Below are positions 1-7,435 of a stretch of 42,537 bases of DNA, one piece after another. Source of the stretch: an uncultured beta proteobacterium (GTDB lineage: Bacteria > Pseudomonadota > Gammaproteobacteria > Burkholderiales > Burkholderiaceae_C); contig CAIVLG010000209.1 in NCBI GenBank assembly GCA_903906695.1, positions 1 to 42,537 on the forward strand, given 5' to 3'. Each line of letters begins with the position of its first letter. Position 1 is the stretch's first letter. Made by a program: the position numbers and the translations under genes. Below the pieces are notes generated by a model. The model worked only from the letters and a program-made list of their open reading frames with translations, had not been told where the DNA came from and made no database searches.

Positions 1-1020
1 GGTCTGAAAGCCCGTGTACTGAGCGCCTGTAGTCAGCAGCGTTGGTGCGATCGGATAAGCACTCATGCCCATCCAGACAAAGTTGGTGTCATGACAAGCC
101 GAGCAGTTGCCGGTGACGCCGCTGTGGATCTGGGTGGTCGTTGGTGCGGGTGTGGCAAAGGCTGTGCCGGGTGGCATGCGGCTGGCGTTGCCATCCACCA
201 GTGCGGTCGGTAACGCAGCGAGGTGGCAGCTCTCGCATGCGATGGAGGACGGGATGTGGGAATTCGGCCCGGTGGGCGAGGTTGTTGGCATGACGACGAT
301 GCTCGAAATCCCTGCAAACATACCTCCCGTGATGGATGGACCGTGACAGTCGGCACAACCGCTGCTGATTCCGGTGTGGTCCATCTTGCCGCCCGAAAAG
401 CTCGTGAAGTCGGTCAGCGTCGACTGCACGTGGCAGCTGGCACACAACGCCGGGTTGCTACGTGGAAGATGATTGACCGGCATGCCGGTAGCAATCCGGC
501 CATCGTGGCAGGTGGCGCAGGGGCTCATATCGCTTCCCCTGGCTGAATGCGGGAAACGCGTGACAGGAGTGAACGACACAGAAGAGTGACACACATCACA
601 CGACAAGGTCGTGGCGACGTGGTTCGCCGGCAGGCCGGTCGCCCTTCTGCCATCGTGGCAGGTGCCGCAGGTGCCGGGCGCAACCGCCCAATGGCTGAAA
701 ACGACCGCGGCAAACGAGCTGACGTTGTGGCAGCTATCGCAACTGCCGCTGATTTGAATATGCTGGTAGGGCATCGCCACGGCCCCGCGCTGATTGTTCA
801 CTACGTGGCAGCTTGCGCAATCACGCGGTGTTGACTTGAAAATTCCCTTGATATGGCAGGCCTCACAGCGCACCTGCTCATGCGAGCCCAACAGCGGGAA
901 GCTTGTTGCGCCGTGATCAAATCCAATTGAAGCCTGGGCCCGCGCCAGAGGACTGCCCAGCAGCATGCACAGCAGCATCAGAGCCAGCGCACAAATCCTG
1001 CGAAAACCCGAATCCAGCAT
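1..1020 (-). CDS. Multiheme c-type cytochrome, C-terminus beyond window
   Basis: The minus strand is open from an ATG at 1020 to the window edge, giving 340 codons without a stop. The protein starts with a signal peptide: basic residues, a Leu/Met/Cys-rich core, and an ARA-QA cleavage region near residue 29. Ten CxxCH heme c motifs follow (CEACH, CASCH, CDSCH, CGTCH, CDVCH, CATCH, CASCH, CADCH, CESCH, CSACH), so it should be an exported electron carrier. Two hemes are followed by the same HDGRxATGxPxNH pattern, an internal duplication. The first module (FDHGATSFPLLGSH then CEACH) matches the repeat unit of the upstream 24-heme protein, which points to shared ancestry. It starts 11 bp after that gene and is probably co-transcribed. 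The reading frame is seen directly; periplasmic or outer-surface location is inference. Confidence 0.88.
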   Translation of the reverse strand, partial: MLDSGFRRICALALMLLCMLLGSPLARAQASIGFDHGATSFPLLGSHEQVRCEACHIKGIFKSTPRDCASCHVVNNQRGAVAMPYQHIQISGSCDSCHNVSSFAAVVFSHWAVAPGTCGTCHDGRRATGLPANHVATTLSCDVCHSSVSFTPVTRFPHSARGSDMSPCATCHDGRIATGMPVNHLPRSNPALCASCHVQSTLTDFTSFSGGKMDHTGISSGCADCHGPSITGGMFAGISSIVVMPTTSPTGPNSHIPSSIACESCHLAALPTALVDGNASRMPPGTAFATPAPTTTQIHSGVTGNCSACHDTNFVWMGMSAYPIAPTLLTTGAQYTGFQT

Positions 1021-1031
1021 GGTTGCGTTGA

Positions 1032-2957
1032 TCACGAAGGTAGCCTCGGTATGAGTTCAGACAAACGAATCGCTTTTTCCAACGGCAGCACAGTCAAGCT
1101 GGAAATTGCGCCACTGCCCTGACGGCCGGTCTTTTGCTTCAAGGTCTTGAATGAAGAGGTGGCGTGGCATTGCTGGCACTGACGGCCAAACCCGCCTTCA
1201 TGAACGTCATCCCTGCCATGACAACTGATGCATTGCGTCGATACGAGGGCACGGCTCTCGGTCGGCATGGTGTGGCACAGAGTGCAGGCTTTGGCCTTGT
1301 GCTTGCCGTCGAGCGCGAACTTGGTACGAGTGTCGTGATCGAAGTTCCAGTCTTTCCAGTCACGGGCGTTGTGGCACTGGGCGCAATCCGGACCCAAAGT
1401 CTTCTTGTGCTTGTCGTCCTTGACATGACACGCCACGCAAGCGACTTTGGCGTCCTTGAAGCGCGGGCCCGCATGGCATTTCCTGCAATCGACAGGAGCG
1501 TGTTTGCCAAGCAAAGGAAAGCGTGTCAGTCCATGATCGAATTGGGGCACTTTCCAGTCGCGGTCGTTGTGGCACTTCTCGCACTGTTTGCCTTCCTGAC
1601 CCTCGTGCTTGTCGTCCTTCTGGTGACAGCTGAGGCACTCCACAGCGGTCTTTCTGAAACTGCTCAGATCCTTGTGGCAGGCGTCACACTTGACGCTGCT
1701 TTTTGCGTGCGCGTTGCGCAAAACAAATTTGGTTCGCTCATGCCTGAACCGTCCATTGGTGTCTTTCCACTCCCTCTCGCCGTGGCATTCACTGCACTTT
1801 TCGCCCAAGGTGGCGTTGTGCTTGTCGTCCTTCTTATGACAAGCAAGACATTCCTTGGACGCCTCCTTGAACATGGCACTCTTGTGGCATTCCTTGCATT
1901 CGGTCTTCGCGTGTTTGCCCAGCAGTGGGAAGCTGGATGTCGCATGGTCAAATTTCGGCGACTCTTTCCAGTTCTTTTCAGTGTGGCAGTCGGCGCACTT
2001 CTTGCCCAGCGATTCCCTATGTTTGTCGTCCTTCCTGTGACAGCCATAGCACTCCTGGCTGAGCTTGACAGGCAGGTAGAGTTTCTCGGTGTGACAGCTC
2101 ACGCACTTGGTGCTGATGTGCTTGCCGCGCAGCACGTATTTGGTGTCAACGTCGTGGTTGAAGCCGCTGTTCTTCCAGAGCTTGGTGCCGTGACAACTCT
2201 CACACTTCTCGCCAAACTGGCCCTTGTGACCCTTTTGATCATCGTCCTTGCGGTGACAGCCGATGCAGGTGCGAGAGGCTTCGCGGTAGTCGGCGGACTT
2301 GTGGCACTCCGCGCACTTCACATCGACGTGTTTTCCAGTCAAGGCAAAACGCGCCGTACCGTGGTCGAACTTGGCTTCTTTCCAATTGTTCTCAGCGTGA
2401 CAACTAGCGCACTTCAATCCCAGCGAGCCCTTGTGGACATCATCCTTTTTGTGGCAGCCATCGCACTCCTGCGCGGCGTTGCGGAACTTCTTGCCAGGCA
2501 CATGGCACTTCGTGCACTCTGTCTTTTGATGCTTTCCGCGCAGCGAAAAATCGCTTACCGCATGGTCAAATTTCTTTTCATCCAAGGGCGCAATTCGGGC
2601 CTCGCGCCCCTTGTGATCGGTGTGGCAGGTGCGGCAAGCCTGAGGCTTGCTCTTGCCATGAAAACCCAACTTAGCGCGCACGTCGGCCCCCACTTCCTTG
2701 TGGCAGTCGATGCACAAGCCGTCCTGCGCCTGGCGGTCGAATTTCACGTGGCAGCGCTTGCATTCGCTCTCCCACTTGGCGTGGCCGGCAATCAGTTCTC
2801 CCGGCGCCAGAACGGATTCGATTCCCTGCGAACGAGCACCGACTGCGCAGACAAGCGCAGCCAGCGTCAGGATCAGACCTGCGCGCCAACCCCCAATCAA
2901 TAAAGCGCGCCATGGAGATAGCCATTTCGTCAATCCATTCCCCGCATCAGTAGGCAT
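1032..2957 (-). CDS. 24-heme c-type cytochrome built from three-heme repeats
   Basis: This 641-residue protein has an N-terminal hydrophobic segment (about residues 17-40, signal peptide or anchor) and 24 CxxCH motifs. The first three hemes form a distinct head. The other 21 fall into seven units of roughly 65-75 residues, each reading FDH..T.F.L.GKH, CxxCH, CxxCH, KDDxH, G..CxxCH. The protein is very rich in Lys and His. Such dense arrays act as electron wires between inner-membrane quinol oxidases and outer-membrane or extracellular acceptors. I start it at the ATG at 2957, because the longer reading to 2966 needs a TTG. It overlaps the upstream membrane gene by 11 bp, a sign of translational coupling. 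Family subtype and redox partners are inferred, not shown. Confidence 0.93.
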   Translation of the reverse strand: MPTDAGNGLTKWLSPWRALLIGGWRAGLILTLAALVCAVGARSQGIESVLAPGELIAGHAKWESECKRCHVKFDRQAQDGLCIDCHKEVGADVRAKLGFHGKSKPQACRTCHTDHKGREARIAPLDEKKFDHAVSDFSLRGKHQKTECTKCHVPGKKFRNAAQECDGCHKKDDVHKGSLGLKCASCHAENNWKEAKFDHGTARFALTGKHVDVKCAECHKSADYREASRTCIGCHRKDDDQKGHKGQFGEKCESCHGTKLWKNSGFNHDVDTKYVLRGKHISTKCVSCHTEKLYLPVKLSQECYGCHRKDDKHRESLGKKCADCHTEKNWKESPKFDHATSSFPLLGKHAKTECKECHKSAMFKEASKECLACHKKDDKHNATLGEKCSECHGEREWKDTNGRFRHERTKFVLRNAHAKSSVKCDACHKDLSSFRKTAVECLSCHQKDDKHEGQEGKQCEKCHNDRDWKVPQFDHGLTRFPLLGKHAPVDCRKCHAGPRFKDAKVACVACHVKDDKHKKTLGPDCAQCHNARDWKDWNFDHDTRTKFALDGKHKAKACTLCHTMPTESRALVSTQCISCHGRDDVHEGGFGRQCQQCHATSSFKTLKQKTGRQGSGAISSLTVLPLEKAIRLSELIPRLPS

Positions 2958-3918
2958 GCACCGCAACGACGTGCACGACGGCGCTGATCACCAGCAAATA
3001 GACAAACGGAATGTGAGCGATATGCCAGAGCGAAAACAAGCGCGCATAGGCAGTGAACTGGGCAACTCGCGTGACCGCATGCAGATACTCTGATACCAGC
3101 TTTCTGGAGGCCTGTTCCCGTTTGGCAAGAAGTTCCTGACTCCACTGCTGGTCCTGGGCGAGCGAGCGTAAGCTGAGGTGCAGATCCCGCACGCAGCGGC
3201 GATAGGTCAACCACTGCTGCACCGGCAGCCAGAAGACCTGCCTTGCATAGGTCAACCAGCCGCCCTCGGCTTCAAGCTCCCGTCGTTCAAACGCCAGCAG
3301 TCTGGCTTCAACTTCCTTGGCAAACGACAGACGCGAGCGGGCATCTTCTTCTACCAGCCCGGCCCGCGATTGCAAATCGCGCAGGCTCGCCTTTTCGCCG
3401 TGCAGACCGCGATTGACCCTGGCGTAGATGAATCGACCGATCACTCCGCTTGCAGCAACCGCCAGCATGCTGTACAGGGCCACCGCCGCGTTGAGCGAAC
3501 CGACCCGAAATGTGGAGTGCAGCAGGATCAGAAGTGGACCACCTACGCCCAACACCATGTGAACCAGAAACCACCACTTGAGGCGACCCCAGTTTCTTGA
3601 GAATTTGAAATGCTTGCGCAGTGGATAGCTGAACAACAGGAGCATCATGACGCCGCCCGCAACGCCCAGCCAGTAGCCGATATCGTCACCGGCCTTGAAA
3701 TAGTTCATCCGGCTGAACTGCCATACGGCCAGCAGTAACGCAGTCAGTAGCAGATAGACCATCACATCAGTCGGCAGAGAACTGCTGAAAGTACGTTCCT
3801 TGTCGAGCACCTGTGCAGCGCTGGTTTTGGAACTCGAAGAAGGAAAGACGGACTCGGCGAACTCAACTTCACCGACAGCCATGGCGGGTGGCAAATATCT
3901 TTCTGTGGCGCTTGACAT
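2947..3918 (-). CDS. Integral membrane protein, probable b-type cytochrome / quinol:cytochrome c link
   Basis: The protein has 323 residues and is the first gene of the cytochrome operon. A hydrophilic N-terminus of about 50 residues precedes membrane segments near 52-69, 81-97, 114-134 and 140-160. A charged, probably coiled soluble stretch (about 165-280) follows, then a last membrane segment at about 295-320. Histidines cluster at membrane edges: KHFKF, FLVHMVLG, LLHSTFRVG, SLWHIAHI and VVHVVAVH. Such spacing would suit non-covalent heme b ligation. Placement beside two multiheme cytochromes suggests it passes electrons between the quinone pool and the periplasmic hemes. I do not recognise a named family with certainty. 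Reading it as b-type rests on the histidine pattern and context. Confidence 0.8.
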   Translation of the reverse strand: MSSATERYLPPAMAVGEVEFAESVFPSSSSKTSAAQVLDKERTFSSSLPTDVMVYLLLTALLLAVWQFSRMNYFKAGDDIGYWLGVAGGVMMLLLFSYPLRKHFKFSRNWGRLKWWFLVHMVLGVGGPLLILLHSTFRVGSLNAAVALYSMLAVAASGVIGRFIYARVNRGLHGEKASLRDLQSRAGLVEEDARSRLSFAKEVEARLLAFERRELEAEGGWLTYARQVFWLPVQQWLTYRRCVRDLHLSLRSLAQDQQWSQELLAKREQASRKLVSEYLHAVTRVAQFTAYARLFSLWHIAHIPFVYLLVISAVVHVVAVHAY

Positions 3919-3968
3919 AGTCGGGGGTTGGGGATTGAGTTGACTTGGCCTGATGGTAGGCAGGCTTT

Positions 3969-3985
3969 CTTAAGTAATGCTTAAT
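3969..3985 (+). promoter_or_regulatory. QseB/PmrA-type box 1 (CTTAAG-N5-CTTAAT)
   Basis: CTTAAG at 3969-3974, a 5-base spacer, then CTTAAT at 3980-3985. This half-site spacing is the direct-repeat architecture known for PmrA/QseB-type OmpR regulators, which bind as dimers to CTTAA repeats one helical turn apart. It lies 51 bp upstream of the membrane cytochrome start, where it could act on the leftward promoter. The sequence match is direct; regulator identity is inferred from the adjacent response regulator. Confidence 0.72.
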
Positions 3986-4034
3986 GAAGCAGGTAACCAA
4001 AGGTAAGACTTGCATAGTGCAAGACCGCGGTATC

Positions 4035-4051
4035 CTTAAGAAAGTCTTAAT
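4035..4051 (+). promoter_or_regulatory. QseB/PmrA-type box 2 (CTTAAG-N5-CTTAAT)
   Basis: CTTAAG at 4035-4040, a 5-base spacer, then CTTAAT at 4046-4051. It has the same half-sites, spacing and strand as box 1, 66 bp away. It lies about 87 bp upstream of the response regulator start, a plausible position for autoregulation. The spacers of the two boxes are unrelated (TAATG and AAAGT), so the conserved part is only the repeat itself, as expected of a protein-binding site rather than a sequence duplication. Confidence 0.72.
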
Positions 4052-4137
4052 CTGGAACCACTAAAGTGCAAAATGGTCCACCCTTAGCAACCATGGTGAC
4101 CCGAGTATGAGCAAGACTGACTTTCGCGGGAGCTTCA

Positions 4138-4809
4138 ATGCGCATTCTGCTGGCTGAAGATGACGCCATGCTGGGCGATGGTTTGCGGGCCGGGCTGCGC
4201 CAGATGAGCTATTTGGTGGACTGGGTGCGTGACGGCGTCGCCGCCGAGCGCGAACTGGTGTCGGGCGACTATGCGGCTGCGGTGCTCGATCTCGGTCTGC
4301 CGTTGAAAGACGGGCTTGAGGTGTTGCATGCTCTGCGTCTGCGCAAAATAGCGACACCGGTCTTGGTGCTGACAGCGCGCGACACCGTGCCTGATCGAGT
4401 TCGCGGTCTGGACCTGGGTGCCGACGACTACGTCATCAAACCGGTGGATCTGCTCGAACTGGGCGCCCGCTTGCGCTCGCTGGTGCGTCGCGCCCATGGC
4501 CAGATGCACGATGCCCTGTGCCATGGTGCGGTGCGATTGGAGCCGTCGTCGCGGCAGGTCAGTCTGAATGGCGAGCTCGTTCCTTTGTCGACGCGCGAGT
4601 TCGATCTTTTGCACGTGTTGATGCTCAACGCCGGGCGCGTGTTGTCGCGCGAGCAGCTTGAGCAAAAACTGTACAGTTGGGGCTATGAAGTTGATAGCAA
4701 TGCGATCGAAGTGCACATCCATCATTTGCGTCGCAAGTTGCAGCCCGCTCTGATCCAGACCATACGCGGGGTCGGCTACATCGTTGCGCGTGCGCCGGAG
4801 TCCGCTTGA
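4138..4809 (+). CDS. OmpR-family response regulator (QseB/PmrA-like)
   Basis: At 223 residues this has the standard length of the family. The receiver domain (about 1-115) has the acidic pair D8/D9, phospho-acceptor D51 in VLDLGLP, and K101 in the YVIKP loop. A winged-helix DNA-binding domain follows (about 125-218), with LSTREFDLL and the C-terminal TIRGVGYIV typical of OmpR/QseB proteins. The ATG is preceded by GGGAG at good spacing. It overlaps the kinase gene by 4 bp, so the two are translated together. Divergence from the cytochrome operon, with two CTTAAG-type boxes between them, suggests that operon is its target. The inducing signal is not visible. Confidence 0.95.
   Translation: MRILLAEDDAMLGDGLRAGLRQMSYLVDWVRDGVAAERELVSGDYAAAVLDLGLPLKDGLEVLHALRLRKIATPVLVLTARDTVPDRVRGLDLGADDYVIKPVDLLELGARLRSLVRRAHGQMHDALCHGAVRLEPSSRQVSLNGELVPLSTREFDLLHVLMLNAGRVLSREQLEQKLYSWGYEVDSNAIEVHIHHLRRKLQPALIQTIRGVGYIVARAPESA
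4797..4800 (+). promoter_or_regulatory. Ribosome binding site supporting a TTG start for the kinase
   Basis: GGAG lies inside the end of the response regulator gene, five bases before TTG at 4806. The TTG overlaps the regulator stop (TTGA). No ATG close by would keep the basic N-terminus and first membrane helix, so the site supports the TTG start. Confidence 0.6.
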
Positions 4810-6164
4810 AGATCGCGCTGCGACCGGCTTCCCTGCAGTCGCGCCTGCTGCTGCTGCTGCTGAGTCTGGTGACACTGATCTGGCTGGCGGCAGCCTTGCT
4901 GGTCTTCGACGACGTGCGTCACGAACTTGACGAACTGCTTGATGGTCACCTGGCGCAGGCTGCGGCCCTGCTGGTAGTGCAACAAGCCAAACCCGACGAT
5001 GATAGTGACGATGACGATGTTGAAGACGCACCATCACTTCACAAGTATGCGCCCCAAGTCGCGTTTCAGGTGTTTCATGACGGCCGCCTGTTGATGCGCT
5101 CGGCCAACGCCAGTACCACGCCGATGTCCCAACTCGCCTCCGGTTTCGAGACTTTGCTGATGGCCGACGGCACCGAGTGGCGCGTGTTCGTCACACCGGG
5201 AGTTCATGAGGGCGTGCGGGTGGTGGTTGGCGAGCACAACGGTGCGCGCAGCGAGATTCTTTGGGCCGCATTGCGCGGCATGCTGTTGCCCCTGCTGCTG
5301 GCACTGCCGCTACTGGCACTGGCCGGCTGGTGGGCGGTGCGTCACGGTCTGAAACCGCTGCGACAACTGAGCCAGTTGCTGGAGCAGCGGCAAGCGAAAG
5401 CGCTGGAGCCGGTGGAACTGGCCGATATGCCTTCCGAAATGCGACCGATGGTGCAGGCGCTGAACCAACTGTTTCAACGGATTGAGCGCATGGTCGAGAC
5501 CGAACGCCACTTCACCGCCGACGCCGCGCATGAGTTGCGCACCCCGATTGCTGCGATCCGGGCTCAAGCCCAGGTGGCGTTGGGCGCCGGCGCCGATCAG
5601 GTGCAGCGCGAACATGCGCTGCACATCACCCTGGCCGCCTGCGACCGCGCGGTGCGCCTGGTCGAACAACTGCTGATGCTGGCGCGCCTGGAGGCAGCAC
5701 CGGCGATGTCGCTGGCCTTGATCGACCTGAGCGCAACTGCGCGCCGTATTGCCGCAGATTTGGCGCCGACCGCTTTGGCGCGCAATCAAATTCTGGAGCT
5801 CGACGCCGAGCAGGCTTGCCCGGTCCTGGGCGAGGAGATGTTGGTCGGCGTTCTGGTGCGCAATCTGATTGACAACGCCATGCGTTACAGCCCCGACGGC
5901 GCGCGGGTGCAGGTCAGCGTGGGGTCGGCCAGCGGACGGACCGTGCTGCGCGTCGAAGACAGCGGCCCCGGCATGAGCGACGCTCAAATGGCGCGTCTGG
6001 GCGAGCGGTTCTTCCGGGTGCCGGGGAGCGGGCAGACCGGCAGCGGTCTGGGTTGGTCGATTGTCAACAGAATCGCCGATGTGTTTGGCGCCGAGGTACA
6101 AACCAGCTGCTCGGAACGTCTCGGCGGTCTGGCTGTCGCGGTGTATTGGCCTGAGGCAAAGTAG
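4806..6164 (+). CDS. Sensor histidine kinase (QseC-like) with acidic periplasmic patch
   Basis: The protein has 452 residues. Membrane helix 1 is at about 13-35 and helix 2 at about 160-180, enclosing a periplasmic sensor of roughly 125 residues. The sensor contains an acidic run at D64-D74, ten residues Asp or Glu out of eleven apart from one Ser and one Val, a plausible metal-binding or charge-sensing loop. The cytoplasmic part has the phospho-acceptor H242 in the AAHELRTP motif, the N box LIDNAMRYS, the G1 box VEDSGPGM and the G2 box GSGLGWSIV, all intact. It should autophosphorylate and pass phosphate to D51 of the overlapping regulator. The TTG start is backed by GGAG five bases upstream. 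The ligand is unknown. Confidence 0.93.
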   Translation: MKIALRPASLQSRLLLLLLSLVTLIWLAAALLVFDDVRHELDELLDGHLAQAAALLVVQQAKPDDDSDDDDVEDAPSLHKYAPQVAFQVFHDGRLLMRSANASTTPMSQLASGFETLLMADGTEWRVFVTPGVHEGVRVVVGEHNGARSEILWAALRGMLLPLLLALPLLALAGWWAVRHGLKPLRQLSQLLEQRQAKALEPVELADMPSEMRPMVQALNQLFQRIERMVETERHFTADAAHELRTPIAAIRAQAQVALGAGADQVQREHALHITLAACDRAVRLVEQLLMLARLEAAPAMSLALIDLSATARRIAADLAPTALARNQILELDAEQACPVLGEEMLVGVLVRNLIDNAMRYSPDGARVQVSVGSASGRTVLRVEDSGPGMSDAQMARLGERFFRVPGSGQTGSGLGWSIVNRIADVFGAEVQTSCSERLGGLAVAVYWPEAK

Positions 6165-6232
6165 GTGTTGCCGGTGGGTCTAGCAAAGCATTGCGTTAGA
6201 CTGACCACGAACCTCGCTGCAAGGAGAGAGAA

Positions 6233-7387
6233 ATGCCCGCCAAAATCAAACACATCGAATTGCCCAGCATGACACCGGGTTCCCACCGGCAGGTCCAGTG
6301 GCTGCGCTTCGGGAAAGCCGGTGCACGTCCCAAGGTCTATCTGCAGGCCGCCATTCACGCCAATGAAATGCCGGGCACCATGGCCTTGCACCACCTGATG
6401 CCGCAGTTGCTGGCGGCCGAAGACAAGGGCCTGATCCGGGGCGAAATCATCGTGGTGCCCACGGTCAACCCGATTGGTCAGGCGCAGTTGGTTGGAAACA
6501 ATCATGCGGGTCGCTACAACTTGCTGAGCTATGAAAACTTCAACCGCAACTGGCTGGACCTGAGCGCCGCTGTCGCCGACCGTGTCGGAAGTCGACTGGG
6601 CGAGGACGCCCAGGCCAACGTCAAGCGCATTCGCAAGGCTGCACGCGAGGTGCTGGCCGACATGAAGCCGGTCAACGAACTGCAGACGCTGCGTGTCGAG
6701 GTCATGAAGCTGAGTGTCGACGCCGACTATGTGCTGGATTTGCACTGCGACATCCACGCTGCCTTGCACCTGTTCACCTCGGCCTGCGACTGGCCCAATG
6801 GCGCCATTGCGGAACTGGCAGCCGACCTGGGCGCCCAGGCCAACCTGTGCAATGAGCCTTATGCGACCAGCCTGACTTTCTCGGGCGTGCATGCTGGCCT
6901 GTGGGGTCGCTTGCGCGACCGGTTTGCCCAGGCGGCCATACCGCAAGCCTGTATGTCGGTCACGGTCGAGATGCGCAGCCAGTTCGATGTCAGCGACGCG
7001 CTCGGTCACAGCGACGCCAACAACCTGTACCGCTGGCTGCTACGCCGGGGCGTGATCAAAGGCCGTGCGCAGCCCTTGCCGCGCCTACTGTCGCCCGCGA
7101 TGCCGATCAGCGGCATGGATGTGGGTTACAGCCAGGGCACAGGTTTCCTGGTGTTCCATGTAAAACCCGGCAGCCAGGTCAAAAAGGGTCAGGCCATTTG
7201 CGACGTGATAGACCCGGCCAACCCGCACGGTCCGAAGGCACGAACCAGCTACAAAAGCCAAACCGATGGCGTCTTGTTTTCCTGCCGGCTCGACGGCTAT
7301 TTGTCCTGGCCGGGTCAGGTGATGTACCGCATCGCCGGCGCCACGCCCTTGCCGCATCGACAAGGCGTCTCCGGCCTGGACGATTGA
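6233..7387 (+). CDS. Succinylglutamate desuccinylase/aspartoacylase-family metal hydrolase
   Basis: This 384-residue protein belongs to the zinc carboxypeptidase-like AstE/AspA family. Visible metal ligands are H42 and E45 in IHANEMPG and H171 in VLDLHCD. R105 in NFNRNW and the glutamate in VTVEMRS fit substrate binding and catalysis. A C-terminal beta-rich domain (about 295-375, VFHVKPGSQVKKGQ) is typical of the bacterial branch. Members hydrolyse amide bonds of N-acyl amino acids or related compounds in the cytoplasm; the exact substrate cannot be read here. A strong AAGGAGAG site lies 6-8 bases before the ATG. It stands 68 bp after the kinase gene and 48 bp before a dCache sensor gene, so it may share transcripts with either. 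Confidence 0.88.
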   Translation: MPAKIKHIELPSMTPGSHRQVQWLRFGKAGARPKVYLQAAIHANEMPGTMALHHLMPQLLAAEDKGLIRGEIIVVPTVNPIGQAQLVGNNHAGRYNLLSYENFNRNWLDLSAAVADRVGSRLGEDAQANVKRIRKAAREVLADMKPVNELQTLRVEVMKLSVDADYVLDLHCDIHAALHLFTSACDWPNGAIAELAADLGAQANLCNEPYATSLTFSGVHAGLWGRLRDRFAQAAIPQACMSVTVEMRSQFDVSDALGHSDANNLYRWLLRRGVIKGRAQPLPRLLSPAMPISGMDVGYSQGTGFLVFHVKPGSQVKKGQAICDVIDPANPHGPKARTSYKSQTDGVLFSCRLDGYLSWPGQVMYRIAGATPLPHRQGVSGLDD

Positions 7388-7435
7388 TAGCGCAGGGCGT
7401 CGCACCGCGGTCTTCGGGGCTGCTAAAGTTGCAAC

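Larger units (their letters stand above)
3919..4137. promoter_or_regulatory. Divergent promoter region between cytochrome operon and two-component system
   Basis: These 219 bases separate the starts of the leftward cytochrome operon and the rightward regulator operon, so both promoters should lie here. The stretch is locally AT-richer around 3968-4052 and contains two CTTAAG-N5-CTTAAT boxes, listed separately. I could not place a convincing -35/-10 pair for either direction. A GGGAG ribosome binding site lies at about 4128-4132 ahead of the regulator ATG. Confidence 0.7.

Noticed and set aside
89..713. Apparent broken gene fragments at the left edge
   Set aside because: The right frame on the minus strand is uninterrupted from 1020 to 1 and only lacks a stop inside the window. 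No frameshift is needed.
1164..2903. Long plus-strand open frame (579 codons) opposite the 24-heme cytochrome
   Set aside because: Its hydrophobic, repetitive translation mirrors the CxxCH/Lys-rich repeats on the other strand. The minus-strand frame has 24 heme motifs and a signal peptide, so this is a shadow.
2958..2966. TTG start at 2966 for the 24-heme cytochrome
   Set aside because: An ATG three codons in gives the same signal segment; there is no better ribosome site for the TTG.
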